Assembly (NCBI GenBank): GCA_018001015.1
Contig: JAGNIV010000027.1
Location: 1-38,174, forward strand
DNA: 38,174 nt
Source: Phenylobacterium sp.
GTDB lineage: Bacteria > Pseudomonadota > Alphaproteobacteria > Caulobacterales > Caulobacteraceae
Direction: 5' to 3'
Shown here: piece after piece, positions 37,162 to 38,174 of the stretch
Position numbering within the stretch: the stretch's first letter is position 1
How the letters are laid out: the number at the start of each line of letters is the position of its first letter
Notes under the pieces: generated by a model
The model's database searches: none
Told to the model about the DNA's origin: nothing
The model's input: the letters and a program-made list of their open reading frames with translations, nothing else
Program-made: the position numbers and the translations under genes

Positions 37162-38028
37162 ATGGACACCCCCGAGAGCCTGCCCGAGACCCTGTCGCTG
37201 GAACGCCTGGAGCTGAACCTGTTCCGGGGCGTCAGCCCGTCCATGGGACCGGGCCGCATCTTCGGGGGTCAGGTGATCGCCCAATCCCTGCTGGCGGCCT
37301 ACGAGACCGTCGAGGATCGGGTCTGCCATTCGCTGCACTGCTACTTCATCCGGCCGGGCGATCCGCGCGTGCCGATCGTCTTCGACGTCGACCGCTCGCG
37401 CGATGGCGGCACCTTCACCACCCGCCGCGTGGTGGCGATCCAGAACGGCAAGCAGATCTTCAACCTCGCCGCCTCGTTCCAAGTGGTGGAGGACGGTTTC
37501 GAGCACCAGATCCCGATGCCCGAGGTTCCCGGTCCCGAGGACCTGGAGGACGACTCCGTCAAGCAGCGCAAGATGATGGAGAAGGCCCCGGAGGAGATGC
37601 GCAAGATGATGTCGCGCCCGCGGCCCATCGAGATGCGCTCGGTCGGCCCGTCGTCCTTCTCGCGGGGGCCCAAGCCCGCCGAGAACAGCGTCTGGTTCCG
37701 CGCCACGGCGCCGATCGGGGCTGACCCCCACATGCATCAGGTGATCATGGCCTATGCGTCGGACATGAACATGTTGTCGACCGCCATGCGGCCGCACCGG
37801 GTCGAGTGGCAGACGCCGGGCCTGCAGTCGGCCAGCCTTGACCACGCCATGTGGTTCCACAAGCCGTCGAACTTCAACGACTGGCACCTGTACCATCAGG
37901 ACAGCCCGTCGGCGTCCGGCGGGCGCGGCTTCGTGCGCGGCTCGATCTACGACGCCAAGGGCGAGCTGGTGGCCTCGGTCACCCAGGAGGGCCTGATCCG
38001 CCTGCGCAAGCCGGAGGCGAAGGCTTAA
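37162..38028 (+). CDS. tesB: Acyl-CoA thioesterase II
   Basis: The 288-residue protein is a double-hotdog thioesterase: FGGQVIAQSLLAAYETV and HSLHCYFIRPGDPRVPIVFD in the first half, LDHAMWFHKPSNFNDWHLY in the second, with the Asp-Thr/Ser-Gln catalytic elements expected for TesB. It hydrolyses medium to long acyl-CoA in the cytoplasm. The ATG at 37162 follows GAGACGGAC. It is divergent from trmD. A palindromic hairpin follows its stop. Confidence 0.94.
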   Translation: MDTPESLPETLSLERLELNLFRGVSPSMGPGRIFGGQVIAQSLLAAYETVEDRVCHSLHCYFIRPGDPRVPIVFDVDRSRDGGTFTTRRVVAIQNGKQIFNLAASFQVVEDGFEHQIPMPEVPGPEDLEDDSVKQRKMMEKAPEEMRKMMSRPRPIEMRSVGPSSFSRGPKPAENSVWFRATAPIGADPHMHQVIMAYASDMNMLSTAMRPHRVEWQTPGLQSASLDHAMWFHKPSNFNDWHLYHQDSPSASGGRGFVRGSIYDAKGELVASVTQEGLIRLRKPEAKA

Positions 38029-38037
38029 AATCCCCGC

Positions 38038-38174
38038 TCACCCCGGCGAAGGCCGGGGTGTGGACTCTCGTTCGAAGTGCAACACCCTGGAGAAGACCTC
38101 GGCTGGGGTCTGGAAGTCCAGGCATTGTCTTGGGGTGTGGTTGTAGGCCCTCGCGACGGCGATGACCTGCTCTG
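38038..38174 (-). CDS. IS30-family transposase, C-terminal part (runs off window)
   Basis: The last 137 bases, read on the minus strand, encode a C-terminus AVARAYNHTPRQCLDFQTPA, followed by EVFSRVLHFERES, then a TGA at 38038-38040. The pattern N-x-x-PR-x-x-L-x-(F/Y)-x-TPAEVF is typical of the end of IS30-family DDE transposases, which catalyse cut-out and circular-junction transposition. The final residues are encoded by the palindromic terminator, so the original stop probably lay elsewhere or the insertion point is at about 38061. Most of the gene lies right of the window. Confidence 0.8.
   Translation of the reverse strand, partial: EQVIAVARAYNHTPRQCLDFQTPAEVFSRVLHFERESTPRPSPG
38039..38060. 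terminator. Palindromic terminator after tesB, at the IS boundary
   Basis: CACCCCGGC (38039-38047) and GCCGGGGTG (38052-38060) form a 9-bp stem with a GAAG loop. The GCTCACCCCGGCGA half is shared with 25113-25126. It likely ends tesB transcription and abuts the IS30-type element. Confidence 0.7.

Noticed and set aside
38061-38165. Plus-strand coding continuing at the right edge
   Set aside because: The plus frame gives low-complexity sequence, while the minus frame reads as an IS30 transposase C-terminus.

Overview
The window is GC-rich alphaproteobacterial chromosome, most likely Caulobacterales (Caulobacter/Phenylobacterium type). The reasons are gene content and order: a ChvI-ChvG two-component pair overlapping a short HPr kinase, a mannose-type EIIA and HPr; the FlmA/FlmB (PseB/PseC) pair; ahcY; and a leuC-leuD-leuB cluster next to rplS-trmD. 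Genes are tightly packed, with many ATGA/GTGA/TGATG stop-start overlaps. It is a core-type region with mobile-element scars at both ends.

Left edge (1-673): the end of an IS21-like element with three tandem 23-bp repeats abuts a serine recombinase gene that has lost its catalytic N-terminus. Positions 685-9004 hold housekeeping and accessory genes: an NAD-binding epimerase-like protein, a GPH-family sugar symporter, a tyrosine phosphatase whose start codon lies in a 13-bp hairpin, a 70-residue four-cysteine protein, a glycosyltransferase, a 34-residue membrane protein not previously called, a Cys-rich lipoprotein, a heme-dependent N-demethylase-like protein coupled to a VanZ protein, a HAD hydrolase coupled to pterin dehydratase, and an exported FliL-like protein.

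9102-16719: pseB-pseC (pseudaminic-acid-type sugar synthesis, flagellin glycosylation), a large unrecognised helical protein, and the translationally coupled chvI-chvG-hprK-EIIA-HPr operon, which links envelope or acid stress sensing to a regulatory phosphotransferase chain without sugar permeases. 16811-25107: an ABC-2 exporter pair, a YjbR-like protein, bioB, a CYTH-CHAD protein, ahcY behind a 22-bp palindromic operator, pdxY, and a serine-hydrolase/beta-lactamase gene that appears to start with CTG.

25135-38028: rarD, asd, a hotdog thioesterase, an EVE protein, a DUF6134-type protein, then the leucine operon leuC-(VOC)-leuD-(ABM)-leuB with two extra small-domain genes coupled inside it, an epimerase divergent from a LysR regulator, a GFA/CENP-V protein, trmD-rplS, and acyl-CoA thioesterase II. 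The right edge (38038-38174) is the C-terminus of an IS30-family transposase next to a palindromic repeat. Two composite palindromic elements (3381-3494 and 26172-26331) and several hairpins sit at gene ends. No rRNA, tRNA or CRISPR array was seen.
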